A stretch of 64,000 nt of DNA from Rotaria sordida (lineage: Eukaryota > Rotifera > Eurotatoria > Philodinida > Philodinidae): NCBI GenBank assembly GCA_905250125.1, contig CAJNOL010000053.1, positions 186,749 to 250,748 on the forward strand. The letters are read 5' to 3'. The position numbers and the translations under genes were made by a program. Positions 46,941 through 59,594 of this stretch are shown piece by piece. Each line of letters starts with the position of its first letter. Positions within the stretch are counted from its first letter, which is position 1. The notes beneath the pieces were generated by a model, which saw nothing but the letters and a program-made list of their open reading frames with translations, did no database searches and had not been told where the DNA came from.

Positions 46941-49900
46941 GCAAATCCAGCAGTAATCGAAACAATCGATCCAAAAGGTTTAATTAAAAGTCGAGAAATT
47001 ATTCAAGGTGGTGATGCAGGTGGTGTTTATGTACCAAAAAAAATTGGAAATGAAGATCCTAATTTACATTATGGTATAGTAATTGATTGTGGAAGTAGCG
47101 GATCAAGACTTTATATTTACATATGGCCAGAACATTCAGGAAAAGAAAATGAATTATTACAAATAAAGCAGTTACTTGATAAGGAAGGGAAACCAGTTGT
47201 AAAGAAACTTGAACCAGGTTGGATTTATTGTTTTCTTTTGTAAATTAATTTAATAATTCGATTTTTTTTTCTATTAGGTCTTTCATCAATGGCAAAAACA
47301 CCAGACAATGCAACTGAATATTTGAAATCTCTATTAGGTAAAATATTATCTCTTAAAAATTTCGATGATTAAAAAATATTCTTTTAGATTTTGCTGCAGA
47401 AACTATACCACCAGATAAACATCGTGATACTCCATGTAAGTTTAAAAGATACATTTCATTCTTTTTTATTATTTATTCTTTTTTGTTTTTCTTAAGTATA
47501 TATATTTGCAACAGCTGGTCTTCGCTTTTTAACGCCAGAGTATGAATAATTAAATATATTTTTTCTATTTATATATATCAGAGGTGTCCACAGAGTACGT
47601 TTTTTTGTCCTGTCCTGCCGTAGTTGCCTATCGTGACCTGCCCTAAAAAACATTGTAATTCAAATTTTTTTCCTATCCTGCCCCGCTCTGTGATGCAGAA
47701 CAGGGCAAGACACCCTACAGAGTAAAACGAATATTTTAATGTCTGTTTCTTAAATCAGTAGTCAAATTCCTTTTTGTTGACTCATTATTTAAAATACAAA
47801 ATTTTGTTTTTCTCTTTGTACAAGTCGTTGTAATCGGTCAGATGTATATGATGAAGTGACATCAGCAGTAGAAATAATTGAGGAGGACAAGACAAAAACC
47901 TCAGGTTCATTAACACATTCGAGGCTATGTGGCCCACCGATGGGTCATACTATAAGTCGGTCAATAGCTCATTTATTGCAGAAAAAATTGACGATCTCTG
48001 CGGTACCTTGACCGAAGGGATTGATTCTTCTGCTATTGATTAAGCAATCTTCATAGCTCATATTCATAAGAGAAAGGTCGACAAAAATCATTTTTGAAGT
48101 ACTACAATTGCCATAGACAAAGAAATGAAACCTTTCACAAATTATGAAACGACAATATTCATGTTGTCGCGAATGTGTTAACGGAAAAGAAATAGGAAAT
48201 GTTGAGATGTAAATCAGTAGATAATGATATTGATCGAATCATTTTTGTTTGTGTTTGCCATATTGAAGTAAACGAAGATGACAAACAATTAGAAACATAT
48301 ATTCATTATTATGATTTTCTTTTTCTTTGTATTACTTTGATTGGACTTTACGTTCATTATATGAATATAATAGTCTTTGATATCACTTGATAATGTCATC
48401 TACATTGCTTATCTCATTCTTCGCATTGTTGAGACAAATCAAAACGCTCTTATTTCCAAAACAAAAGTTAGTATGTGGAATTTTCAGGGCATGGAGATAT
48501 CGTCCTGCACTGTCCTGTGAACACCTCTGATATATATATATACATATATATATATAAATGTTTCTTTAGTGAACAAAAAAAGTTACTTGAAGATTTATTT
48601 AATGATATTGTACGAGATTATCGTTTTCTAATTGAAAAAACTCATATTCAAGTTATTCCGGGAAAATTAGAAGGTATTTATAGTTGGATAGCAATTAATT
48701 ATGTACTTGGTCGTTTTCAAAGTAATAGTACCGATTCAAGTAAGATTCATATAATTGAATAATTAAAAAATAATATTTTAACTTTATTAATCTAATATTT
48801 AGTATCTGTAACTAATGGTCAAACAATATCTATCTCAAAAAAACGACCATCAACTGTTGGTATTCTTGATATGGGTGGTGCATCAGCTCAAATAGCTTGT
48901 AAGTTTTTCTATTTATTGATAGAAAAAGAAAAAAGAATACAAAATATTTATATATTTCTTCTACTTTTTTTTTCTTATAGTTGAAGTTTCACCAGATGTA
49001 AGTTTAATCGTTTCTTATTTATTTATTTTACATGAGTATTTATCAATTTCTTTTCAGACATCAATAGAAGGTGAAGAAATAGCAGAATTTTCTTTAGGTT
49101 ATGATGAAGATCAGGAAGTATTTAAATATAGAATATATGTTACAACATTTCTTGGTTATGGAGCAAATAAAGCATTTGAGAAATATATTGAACGAATTAT
49201 TTCTATAGCTCTTAAGTAAATTTAATTCAAACGATTTATATATATATATATTTATATATAAAATAATATTTTAGTGCATCAACATCAAATTCATCTCATA
49301 TTTTAATTGATGATGCTGATTGTTTACCTCATGGTTATTCAGCAAATTATATACGAAATAATAAAACAATAACAGTAATAGGTGAAGGTGATTTTCATAG
49401 TTGTGCCAAACATTTAGTTACATTACTTAATTTAAATGCAACATGTAAACGAAAACCATGTTCACTTAATGGAGTTTATCAACCAACAATTAATTATGAA
49501 TCACAAGATTTCTATGGTTTTTCAGAATTTTGGTATACGATGGAAGGTTTGATAAAAAAAAAGAAAAAGATTCTATTTAAATTATTTTTATTCTATTTTA
49601 AAGATATTTTAAAAATCGGTGGACCTTATACACGATTAGCTTTTCTCAATGCTTCAAATGTAAGTAAAATAAAATATGAATCAAATAAAAAATTAATGTT
49701 TTCTATATTAGAATTATTGCAATTCAAAATGGGCTGATATTCGACGATGGTATACAGACAGATTATTTCCAAAAGCTGATCTAAATCGTGTACTGTAAGA
49801 ATTTTGTTTTTTTATTGATTTATTAGAAAAATCATAGAATTAATTGAATTTTATATTTAGATTACAATGTTTTAAATCTGCTTGGCTTTATGCATTCCTT

Positions 49901-50417
49901 CATGATGGTCTTAAATTTCCTATTAATTATGAACGGTTACGTTCAGCTTCATTGGTTAATAATAATGATGTTCAATGGACATTAGGTGCTATCCTTTATA
50001 AAACTCGTTTCCTTCCATTAAGGTTGTATTAAATTTTTATTTTTTAGTATAAAAATTTATTGATTTTTTTTTAAATACTTTTGTAGAGCAATTAATCAAG
50101 TGAAAAGTACAATACATTATCGACGAACACATACAGATTCAACAGCAATGATTATTTTAATATGTTCAATGTTATTATTATGTGTATTAATATTTTATCG
50201 AAAAATATTACGAGCTAAAATTCGAACATTATTCTATCGTCGTAATGGTCTTCATCTGTCATCATCAAGTAGTAATTTTAATCAACGTTATCAATTATTA
50301 ACATCAATTGTTATTGATGATTCACCATCTTTATCATATACATATACAAGTGGAAAAACATTACAAACATCATCATCATCATCATCTTTATATAATGAAC
50401 GATTGAGAAGTGTTTGA
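46941..50417 (+). CDS. ENTPD4/ENTPD7: ENTPD4/ENTPD7-type nucleoside diphosphatase (apyrase), N-terminus missing
   Basis: Hydrolyses nucleoside di- and triphosphates (UDP/GDP and others) in the Golgi, lysosome or vesicle lumen. 13 exons close in one frame from 46941: 46941-47217, 47278-47337, 47388-47435, 47497-47539, 48570-48739, 48803-48898, 48981-48997, 49058-49215, 49275-49546, 49604-49659, 49712-49794, 49861-50022, 50087-50417; 590 residues. Apyrase conserved regions: DCGSSGSR (model residues 49-56), ATAGLRF, EGIYSW, DMGGASAQIA and YGFSEFWY. The C-terminal motif QWTLGAILYKTRFLPLR is that of ENTPD4/7. A single C-terminal membrane segment (MIILICSMLLLCVLIF) is followed by a basic, Ser-rich tail. 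The expected N-terminal membrane anchor is not found. One exon is only 17 nt. The intron 47540-48569 holds a 951-bp transposon. AATAAA lies at 50679-50684. Confidence 0.93.
47579..48529. mobile_element. Non-autonomous hAT-like element inside an ENTPD4/7 intron
   Basis: 951 bp with terminal inverted repeats CAGAGGTGTCCACAG / CTGTGAACACCTCTG (one mismatch). Flanked by ATATATAT on both sides (47571-47578, 48530-48537), an 8-bp duplication but in low-complexity DNA. CAGAGGTG-type ends and 8-bp duplications are common in hAT elements. Subterminal CCTGTCCTGCC-like motifs occur at both ends. The interior has only short open frames (for example 48199-48390), no intact transposase. Confidence 0.8.
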
Positions 50418-52817
50418 AAAAATATATCGCTGTGTTTTCTTTTTTCTGGTTTTTTTTTCTATCTTATTCTTGTTAACCTTTCTTTTCTTATTTATTTGAA
50501 ATAGGTAAAAAACTCATTTGTTTTGTTTTCTTTTTTATATACAAAAAATATTAAATATTTTTCTTTATTAACTAATTAAAAATGATTGAAAAGCAGAAGT
50601 ATTTTGTATTTGTATAGAAACTTTTAATAATTTAATTAAGCGTTACTTTTTCCATATATTTTTTATCAACTTGATGACAATAAAGTATAACAAATGTATA
50701 GTTATTACTGCTTCTGTCGAGTAGTTTCAGTTCTAACATGTTCAATCTTACAACGATAATCTATTAGACACAAGAAAATGTTGTACTATCCATATATAAA
50801 AACACAACAACAAAAAAAAATAGTACGATCCTTGTGGGATTAAAATGTGAAATACGATATAACTGCTGTTGCTAATTACAAAAAAATTGTTTTATGTTGT
50901 CTATCTTGGGACACATTTCTTCATCCTTCATTTACTTAATCCTTCAGAAGTACAATAAGAAAGTAATTAATATATAACAATGAATCGTTATTGATACATA
51001 GTCTGTAGAGGGAAAGCTGCAAGTTTCTACCCTATATACATCGACATTTGTTTTAGATCGTATTTCACAAAAGAAAATAATCTATAAATGAATGTAAATT
51101 ACAAATGAAATTTGTTTGTATAAGTATTGGTCGCTAATGTTTCTTTTTACCATATATGTCCTATTCACATTTATTGTGTAGTTCATATATTATTATTTGT
51201 AAATTTTATCTAAATTTGGAATTACTTATAGGAACAGAAAAAAAAGAGATGTTACATGATGATTGTGTATTTCAAAGATGATAACGATCTACAAGTGTAT
51301 ATTTATGATTAGCAAACTTATTCTTATATTAATTTGAAGAAAAGATTATTATTTTATTTTCTATTAAACTAATCGTAAATTCTCGAACATTTTGTTCTTT
51401 ACATGTAATAATTTATAACTTTCATCGGTTAGCAATTGTTTCGAATCATAAATTTCTGATCATTATACAGAAAAAGTCTTTTTTTCTCTTATTAAAAATT
51501 GCTACAAATTCCTTTTTCTTATTATCAAGCTACGAAGTTGGATATTAATTTTAAGAAAAAAATCATTTTCTCATGAAGTGATAATCAAAGTTACACAATA
51601 TATAATCCTAATCTTTAGAGAATATTCAGTTTACTCATTTCGTTTCCATAAAATATTAATGTCAAATAGATATCATACATATTCTACGTCTGAATATATG
51701 TAATTAAAGTATTCAGACCATTATTATTGAAACAAAATACAAAATATATTATTCCTAAGCTGATGTAAATCATATTACAGCATTGATCATAATATCGAAT
51801 ATCACAATTTTTTAGAATTTTGTTTCGTGTATGCCACCACAATATTTAATTCAAATAAAAAAAAAAAAAGCAAAAACCAATAACGTATGGTATAAAATGA
51901 AAAGTTCATAATATAAATGATAGAGATGAATTATTTATATTAAAGAATAATCTATTTCATTTTATATGAATTTTTTTATTTTGATGTAAAGATAATTTTA
52001 TTCTCTTTAACAAATTTTTATTTTCAAATATTAATAAAACTTCTATTAAATATATATATGCTTATATACATATTTTTCTTTTCATCCAATAGAAAAAATA
52101 AACTCTTGAATAACATTACTTCACTGTAAAAACTACATAACAACATATGATGAATGTAAATATACATCTACATAAAATCTCTCAAATTTAGAATATGTTA
52201 TTTCATATTTAATGAGCAAACATTTATATGATTCATAGATTCATTGTAGTAATTTTTGAAGAAATTCGGAAAATTAGAAAAATAAAATTCTTTTTCTTTT
52301 TTTAGTTATTACGTGAGAAACAAAAAAGACTTCTTTTATTAAAAATACAAGCATAAACTCGATCGAAAAAGAAGCCATTCAATTACCTAAGGGGATATTT
52401 AACTAATGCTCTTTCAAGGTCAATTACATTCATTATTGTTTTCTTTTCTCGTGTTTGAAGAGCTCTTCGCGTTTATTTAATGCGTGAGAAAGAATAATTT
52501 AATAAAGAATTTTCTCGCCAGTTTTGGTTCAGATGGTGTAATTTTTTCTTTTGTTTACATTCCTTTCTCTTCAAAAAAGAAAAAAAAAAAACCAGTAAAC
52601 TTTCTTTTATGATGGCTTATAGATATTTATACGTTTCACCAATATCACATTGACTTAAGTCATTACCAATCAATATATAAAATTAAATTAAATAAAAAAA
52701 AAAAGAAAACGATTGTACAAGCCACAAATAAAGATTGAAATCATTGTCTTTTTTTTCTCTAGTTTAGGCAGAAAATATGAAAGTACAATGATAGACGAGA
52801 TAGCATTATCGATGAAT
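50418..52817. other. Intergenic DNA between convergent ENTPD4/7 and ODF3
   Basis: ENTPD 3' UTR to about 50.7 kb, then very AT-rich DNA. No gene or clear repeat seen. Confidence 0.55.
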
Positions 52818-53778
52818 TTAGTCTTTCACGTCAACAATAAGTGGTGCTTCATACATTGAGTGTCGAATACCAAATGAATAGCCAGGTGCTTGTTGTTTGT
52901 GAAGCCAAACTTTTTCTGGTGAGTATTTACCAGGTCCTGGTTTTTGAGTTGAATCACCTGGCATTTCATTTCGTGCTGTCATGCTATAATGTGGTGGTTC
53001 TTGTTTGTACACGCCTGATTTTGTTACACTATAAGCACCTAAAAAAAAAAATATATATAAACACTTAATATTGAGAAAAACAAAAGTATTTAAAAATAAA
53101 TGATCCATTACCAGGTCCTGGTGTTCTCTGTAAATCTTCGTCAAAGCCACCTCGTCTGCTTCTTCCAGTCATTGTAAACATTGGTGCTTGTTTCTTCACA
53201 CTTTGTACTGTTTTACCAAGCATTCCAGGTAAAGCATAAGCATTTGGTGCTAGAAGAAAAATGTTAAATTGTATCTAAAAACAATAAAATTTTACAATCA
53301 TACCAGGTGTATTATCAAGTCCAAAATATTTATGACGAGAACCAAATGTATAAGCAGGCGGTGATTGAAATACAGTTTTCATTGGTCCTCTATCTTCAGG
53401 TTTATAAGCACCAGGTCCTAATTGAGATCGTATGAAACTTGGATCATTTTAATATTCTTCTTTTTTGTCTGATTTTTTTCTCTTACCAGGGTGTAAATCG
53501 CCTTTAAGATCAGCACGTCGAGCATAGAGTGAATAATGTGGTGTACCATCTTTACCAGTTCGAAAAACTTTTGGATTTGGAAAATAGCATGGACCAGGTG
53601 ATGCTTCATCTTTATATTTACCATGTCTAAGACCGAATGAATATGCCGGTTGCTTTGTATGCACCGAACGTGGATCATGAAAATTACTTCCAACAAGACC
53701 CGGCAATAGATAAACCGGTCCAGGTGTCGAATGCATGGCCGAAATTGGGCCTCGTGGTTTTGTTAGCGTGAATACCAT
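52818..53778 (-). CDS. CIMAP1A (ODF3): Outer dense fibre protein 3 / CIMAP1A (SHIPPO-repeat axonemal protein)
   Basis: A ciliary/flagellar protein of the SHIPPO-repeat family associated with axonemal microtubules. Four exons (minus): 53487-53778, 53304-53417, 53112-53249, 52818-53038, closing at 254 aa, the length I recall for human ODF3. The repeats carry Pro-Gly-Pro motifs: TPGPVYLLPG, SPGPCYFPNP, GPGAYKPED, TPGPGAYSV, KPGPGKYSPE. They alternate with YSFG/YTFG-R-H segments. All three introns interrupt a PG Gly codon in phase 1, which fits exon-wise repeat growth. A TTCTTCTAG acceptor-like signal lies 14 nt before the ATG. It sits a few kb from another cilium gene (ODAD2). Confidence 0.94.
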
Positions 53779-53906
53779 CTTGCTGACTTTGTCTAGAAGA
53801 AAATCTACGTAGAAAATATTAAAAGGGCCACAGTCTGTCAATAAAAATAATTTATAATTGATGATTAAAAATACATACAAATGAAGGTGTTTTTCAGACA
53901 CTCTCT

Positions 53907-53965
<59 letters not shown>

Positions 53966-55239
53966 AAGTTGTTCACGTAAATGCTTCTCATCTTTTACCT
54001 CACTTCTATTTCATTTGTTGCCACTAAGTAACAACAACAAACAGTGGGCGTCTTGGCGCCCGAAACAACAATCGGGTAATAGAAAAACGCTCTTCTTTCC
54101 TTTTTCACATCTGAAGTCGACAGAAATGAAAAGAAAGGAGAAAGAAGTAAACTTTTGAAACAATCAATAGGGCATACGCATACATCGATACAATTCAAAT
54201 ACTTCTCGTTGTTTTCGTTGCTTTTCTATTGATGCATTGACGAAAATTTTTTGTATAAAAACTTACTCGATCGATTGTGATCTGCTGCAAACTTCACTTT
54301 TATTCGACGCTGAAAAAAAGAAAGAAGAGAAATTCTGCAGGTGTTGTTGTTATGGTTGTTGCTTCTCTAACGCTATTTTTCTTCCTTTTTCTTCCTTGTG
54401 TATACGTGTAAAATGCAGTATTTCTGTAGTACTCAACGTCACTAAAATTGACTGAAGGGGAGTATGAAAATGTTTTATTCGATTCATCTGAGATCATCAA
54501 CAATGCTGAATATGTTATCAACACGTTTGTGTGAAATTTCTATTCAGTTTTACAGTTGAAAGATCTATACAATAAAGTCAAATAAATGAGATTTATATAA
54601 AATATTTGTACATATATATATATATATATATGCATATGTTCTTATAATCTATAATAATATATGGAAATAAAACAACTTGGCAACAATATATATATATATA
54701 TATCATTATTAAAAATTCAAGTGATTAGAAAAAAAAAATATTCAATTTGTTCTTACAAGGTTGAAAGTCATAACCTTGTTCAGAAGATTGTTATATTATT
54801 TATTCTAATATGACCTTCATTATGAAAAGCTTTCTGATATATTCAAATACTTTTTATTTCTGCAAGGAATGATTTATTGCTCGTATTATGAGAATCTGGA
54901 TCAGATATTCAAACAATTGATATCAAAATTAAATATATACATATATGATCACCCTGGAGTATAAAACTCGTTAATACGGTATACTTAAGATAGAGTTATG
55001 TCAACAATATATTCAGACGATAACAACTTACATTTTTTCTTCAATTTTCGATGCAATATTTATAAACACAAAGATACAATGTCATTTCATAAGTTAATGA
55101 CTGTAAGTCATTTCAAACAAAAAAAAATTTATCTTTTATTTTAAGTCATTTAAAGCATTATAAAAATTTATTAAATCGAATCGATCTTAGTACAAGTTTG
55201 TATCAATGTTTCTTCCATAAATAAATGAAAAGCATAATG
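53779..55239. other. Intergenic DNA between ODF3 and ODAD2 (both minus)
   Basis: Holds a (CT)n-(CA)n microsatellite at about 53904-53963 and (AT)n runs near 54616 and 54690. ORFs around 53995-54524 are open by chance and have no recognised motif. Confidence 0.6.
53904..53963. repeat. (CT)n-(CA)n microsatellite upstream of ODF3
   Basis: A CT run of about 18 units with interruptions, then CACA/CGCA repeats. It lies 120-190 bp upstream of the ODF3 start, and could be promoter-proximal purine/pyrimidine DNA. Confidence 0.85.
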
Positions 55240-58200
55240 TCAACCATTTCTTGATTTTTCATTAGCTAATGCTAATCGTCGAATATATGATATACATATA
55301 GCAGCATTCTCTTGAAGTACATCATCTTTTGAACCAACCATTTCCATTAATAACTAAATATAAAAAGCAAAAAAAAAAAATTTTTATTTTTTTTTGGAAA
55401 TAATATATTTTTATTTTTTGAAAAAAAATGGATATACTCGAACAACACCAGCTTCATGCATTGTAACACAATTCATGGGATTTTTTGATAATTGATGTAA
55501 TGCTTTAGCTGTTGATCGATGTACATTGGGATCAGATGATTTAAGATGTTTAACAAGTGGTGCTACAGCTTGATTTTCACCAAATGCCTGTCGATTATTT
55601 CCCCATTTACAGCATTCAGCTATACCTTCAGCTAAATAACGACGAAGTATATCTTCATTCTGTTAAAATAACACCAAATAAATAAATTTTAAATTAGAAA
55701 AAATTTTTTTTTACTCGTGTAGCTAAATTTGAAAGAAGTTTAACAACGCCATGATCTGTTATAACAGCTAAATTTTCTTCATCTTTTGCTATTTCAGCTA
55801 TAGCAGCACAAACACTTGCTAATACTTCAACATCATTTGATTTTAATAATGATACAATCAATTCAAGACCACCAACAAAACTTCGTACCATTTCACCTGA
55901 ATCCTATAATATTTAAATAGACATAAGAAAACTCGGATTAATATTTTTTTTTCTAACAAACTTTTAGATTTTTCACACATGGTGATATAGCCCAAGCAGC
56001 TGCAGCTTGTACTTGTGGATTTTGATTTTTTAAAAGTGACCATAATAATCGAACACCATCCAAACGATCAATCATTCTAAACATATATTATGGAAATAAC
56101 ATAAAGCCATTGACACATTAGAAGACCCAGGGTCTTCTAATCTGTCCTGTCGCTCGTAAGCCGTAAGGGGGGTCTTCTAATATGTCCCTTAGAAAAGTGA
56201 TTTTTTTGCTATTCTAAAGGATAGTTTTCATAAACGTCTTTTTTTATGAACACTAGTTGTTCCTAAATATTTCTTTACCTTCTTCAGGACTAGTACAATA
56301 AAAAAGTCTTTATTCTAGCTACAAAGAACATTTTACGACAAAAGTATCTTTTTTATAAAATACACTATATACATAGCAGAACATATTTGACAGTTCATTA
56401 TAGTAAATGTGTTTTTCACATGATAAAAGGAATACATCAAAAAATATTTTTATTTGACATAATCAAATAGAAGAAGAAATTCAAAGTTTTTGAATTTTCC
56501 ACGTATCTATCAAAGTCACTTATAACAATGATTGCTGTTTGCAACATGTTACAGAGTGTCCCGAAAATAACCTACCAAAAATTTTTTCGTATATATAGGC
56601 TCTTTTATTTAACTTTATCAACAAAATTTTTTTAAATTATAGGTGAATATATCGAGTTTTTATTTATCCGAACGAACTTCCATATTATTGTGTAAAGCTA
56701 TCACCGTAGATAAAAATATAAAAATTTTGTTTTCTTTATATTTTCAGAAAAACATTACGCAGCGTTTTGTTCTGTAACTAGTTCAATTTACTGTGGGAAT
56801 TTCTCGCAGATTTTGTCTCAAAAAAAAGGTTTAAAAATCTTTCAATCTACATATTCTTGTAGAACTCGACGAACTCTATCTAACCATATGAAAATATCAA
56901 AGAAAACACCTTAGTCAACTTTTGAATTACTCGAATATTAGAACGAAAGCAAAACTATTGTATCTTCACTTAGGATGATAGTTTTACACAGTAATGTGGA
57001 AGTTCGTTTGGATAAATAAAAATTCGATATATTCATATATAATTTTTTAAAAAATTGTTGATAAAGTTAAATAAAATAGCAAATATATACGAAAAAACTT
57101 TTGGTAGGTTATTTTTGGGACACCCTGTATATCTATACGGTACTCATAATTTGTCTTCTATTAACTTTCAATTCATGTGCCTTCAAAGAAACGTCATAGA
57201 GAAGACAAGTGAGATTCAGAGTTAAAAGAGGATAAATTGGAGATAACATGCATGTATATCTGAGTTAATTACGTATGATATTGTTTGAACATAGGCCGCT
57301 TGGTACCCCAGAAAAGATAGAAAAATATTTTCAAGAGACGCTCAAAAGATATAAAGATGCAAAAATTATGAATAAATAGATGTTGGAAGAACTAAGAAAT
57401 CAACTATTATTGAGGGGGGTCTTCTAATCTGTCTTTTGCGTCGTTCTTCTGAAGGGGGTCTTCTATTATGGGGGGAGGGGGCTTCTAATATGGGGGGGGG
57501 GGGGGGGGGGGTCTTCTAATATGGGGAGGGGGGGGGTGTCTTCTAATATGGGGAGGTCTTCTAATTTGCCCATGGCTTTAATAAAAAAGATTGAGATGTA
57601 AGTAATTACGTGACGCTTTCAGGTTCTTCAGCACATTGACGTAATGCATGACAAGTATTCACTAATAAAGCTTGATTAGTTCCTGTTAGTAAATTAACTA
57701 ATGGTGATATTCCACCAGCTTTACGAATTGTTGTTCGATTCTCTGCTTCTTTTGCACATTCAGCTAATGCACCAACAACATTAACTAAGACTTCTTCTGG
57801 TTGATTATTAAGTAATTGTACAAGTGCATCGATTGTTCGAAATTCTTGAAATTGTGCAATATTCTAATATCGAGAAAAGAAAAATCTTTTATATAAGAAT
57901 AATAGAACAAGAAAAAAAAGCATTACTTCACGAGAAATTGCACATTTCCAAATAGCACCTGTCGCTGCAGCCAATAATGCTTTATTTTCAGTTTGTTGTA
58001 AAAGATCATGTAAAGGACGAAGACCCGAATGTTTTCTCACAAGGTCACGTATTTCTTTATCGACTGCACACTAAAATAAAACAAACAATACTGGTTTTTT
58101 TCTATTGTCAAATGAATAAAAATTTTCTATTTTAATTTTACCTTAAAAATAGCACTAGCGCAATGTTTTTGTAATTCAGCATTGGTACCCGATAGACTTT

Positions 58201-59594
58201 TGACAAGATCAGGAATCATACCTCGAATTGCTGTTCGATAAACAGGCTATTAAGACAAGACAAAAATTAAACAACTATTTTTCTAATAATAGAAAGTATT
58301 AATTCAAACTATACATCAGTAGCGCACTCTTCTATAATGCCACCCACAGGAATCAACATATTGTCATTAGAACTTTTTAGTAATTTAGCCAAAAGTGGAA
58401 TAACACCAGCACGTTGCATAGCATGTTTATTAAGATTCGATCGACTTAAACTCCAAAGAGCTAAGGCACCTGCACGAGCAACTTCAATATTTTTTGCATG
58501 ATCATTATGTGAAGCATGAGTATTGGATCCATGACCACTAACAGAAGCATTTTCCAAAAGAGAGACCTACATGTTGTTGTTGTTGTTTATTCTATTTTTA
58601 GTAATATTTATCTACTAAACTAAATACTTACTAATCGTTTAATACCTCCATTTTGTCGAACAACTCGACGCGCTCGTTTAAATTTAGCAACATGAGCTAA
58701 AAAATAATATTAAAAAATTAATTTAATCTTTTTCTTTTGTTTTTATTTTTTTGATATAAATCTAACCAATAGTTTCAGCAGCAAGACATTTTAAATCTTT
58801 TTCTGGTTCATCAAGTAATTTAACCATTGTTTGTAATCCACCAAGATCAGCTATATTTCGACGTATAGATGGATTATTTGACACTTCTTTAAGAATATAT
58901 AATGAACCAATCTAAAGAAAATTTTTCATTATATTAAAATTTTATATTAATCATTGTAAAATTTAATAATGATATATACTTTACAATCAATATCATCTGT
59001 TTCAAGTAAATTAACTAGAACTTCTAAACCTCCAACATCACGAATAGCTAATTGACATATTTCTATTGATAAATTAAAATCACGAATGGATGATAATGCA
59101 ATGACAGTTGCAGTTGGATTTCCACCTTTAAGATATTTAACTAATCGTTGTATTTGCCAATATTCTGATGGTAAATCAGTTTGATCTTGACGTGTTCGTT
59201 CAATTAATTGATCTTCTTCTTCATCATCATCATCTCCTTCACTCGATTCTTCTGAATCAGGATTTCCTTGACCTCCACGTCGACTACGATCTGTAAGACC
59301 ACCTAGACGTGTATTAATTCCTCGTTCTAAACTGCCAGTCTTCGTTAAATTTGTATTATTTCTACGTAGATTATTACGACTATATTTAAAAAAAAAACCA
59401 AACTAAATGCAATCAACAAAAAAAAGAAGATGCTAATTATCATACTCAGTAGCTAATGTATCCCAAGCACGTGAAGATAATAATAATTTTTGACGATTTG
59501 CGTCAGCTAATGTATTATCTGATAATACAATATATTGAACAGAAAAACCTCATGAAAGGATTAATGGTTTACCTGTGGTTGTTGTTGATGGCAT
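55240..59594 (-). CDS. ODAD2 (ARMC4): ODAD2 / ARMC4, armadillo-repeat outer dynein arm docking protein
   Basis: Helps attach outer dynein arms to ciliary doublets. 13 exons (minus): 59573-59594, 59446-59518, 58980-59379, 58767-58911, 58632-58696, 58315-58566, 58142-58246, 57927-58070, 57610-57863, 55962-56076, 55715-55903, 55438-55659, 55240-55353; one frame, 699 aa. After an acidic Glu/Asp stretch comes [18 protein letters not shown], then armadillo repeats to the end (for example [59 protein letters not shown]). It is closely like the C-terminal two thirds of vertebrate ARMC4. The start MPSTTTT follows from a 22-nt first exon and is less certain; an upstream N-terminal region of about 350 residues present in vertebrates is absent. 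One intron holds nested transposons. Confidence 0.93.
56550..57129. mobile_element. Nested mariner-type MITE with long inverted arms
   Basis: Ends TACAGAGTGTCCCGAAAATA (left) and the complement of TACAGGGTGTCCCAAAAATA (right). These extend into inverted arms of roughly 180 bp that share ACCTACCAAAAATTTTTTCG and a GGAAGTTCGTTTGGATAAAT block. The TACAGGGTGTCCCAAAA-type end and TA site are typical of Tc1/mariner-like MITEs. It lies entirely inside the 56104-57578 element, so it is the later or co-mobilised insertion. Confidence 0.8.
57410..57560 (+). repeat. G-rich minisatellite with a poly-G run of about 20
   Basis: Copies of GGTCTTCTAATATGGGG separated by G runs of 4-20. The longest G tract is near 57493-57512. 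Plus-strand sequence could form G-quadruplexes. On the transcribed ODAD2 strand it is C-rich in RNA. The exact length of the G tract may be an assembly estimate. Confidence 0.8.

Larger units (their letters stand above)
56104..57578. mobile_element. TIR element with TA duplication inside an ODAD2 intron
   Basis: 1475 bp. The terminal inverted repeats (~24 bp) are AAGCCATTGACACATTAGAAG and AAGCCATGGGCAAATTAGAAG read inward, followed by ACC. Flanked by TA on both sides (56102-56103 and 57579-57580). Subterminal GGTCTTCTAATNTG units recur at both ends and are expanded on the right side (57410-57560). It contains a second, nested element. No transposase frame; the TA duplication suggests the Tc1/mariner-like superfamily, but this is inference. 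Confidence 0.75.

Noticed and set aside
48199..48390. 63-codon frame inside the intron element as transposase
   Set aside because: Too short and without recognisable hAT transposase motifs.
53418..53991. Frames of 92 and 180 codons overlapping ODF3
   Set aside because: The first is a shadow frame; the second reads ODF3 exon 1 extended into the upstream (CT)n repeat.
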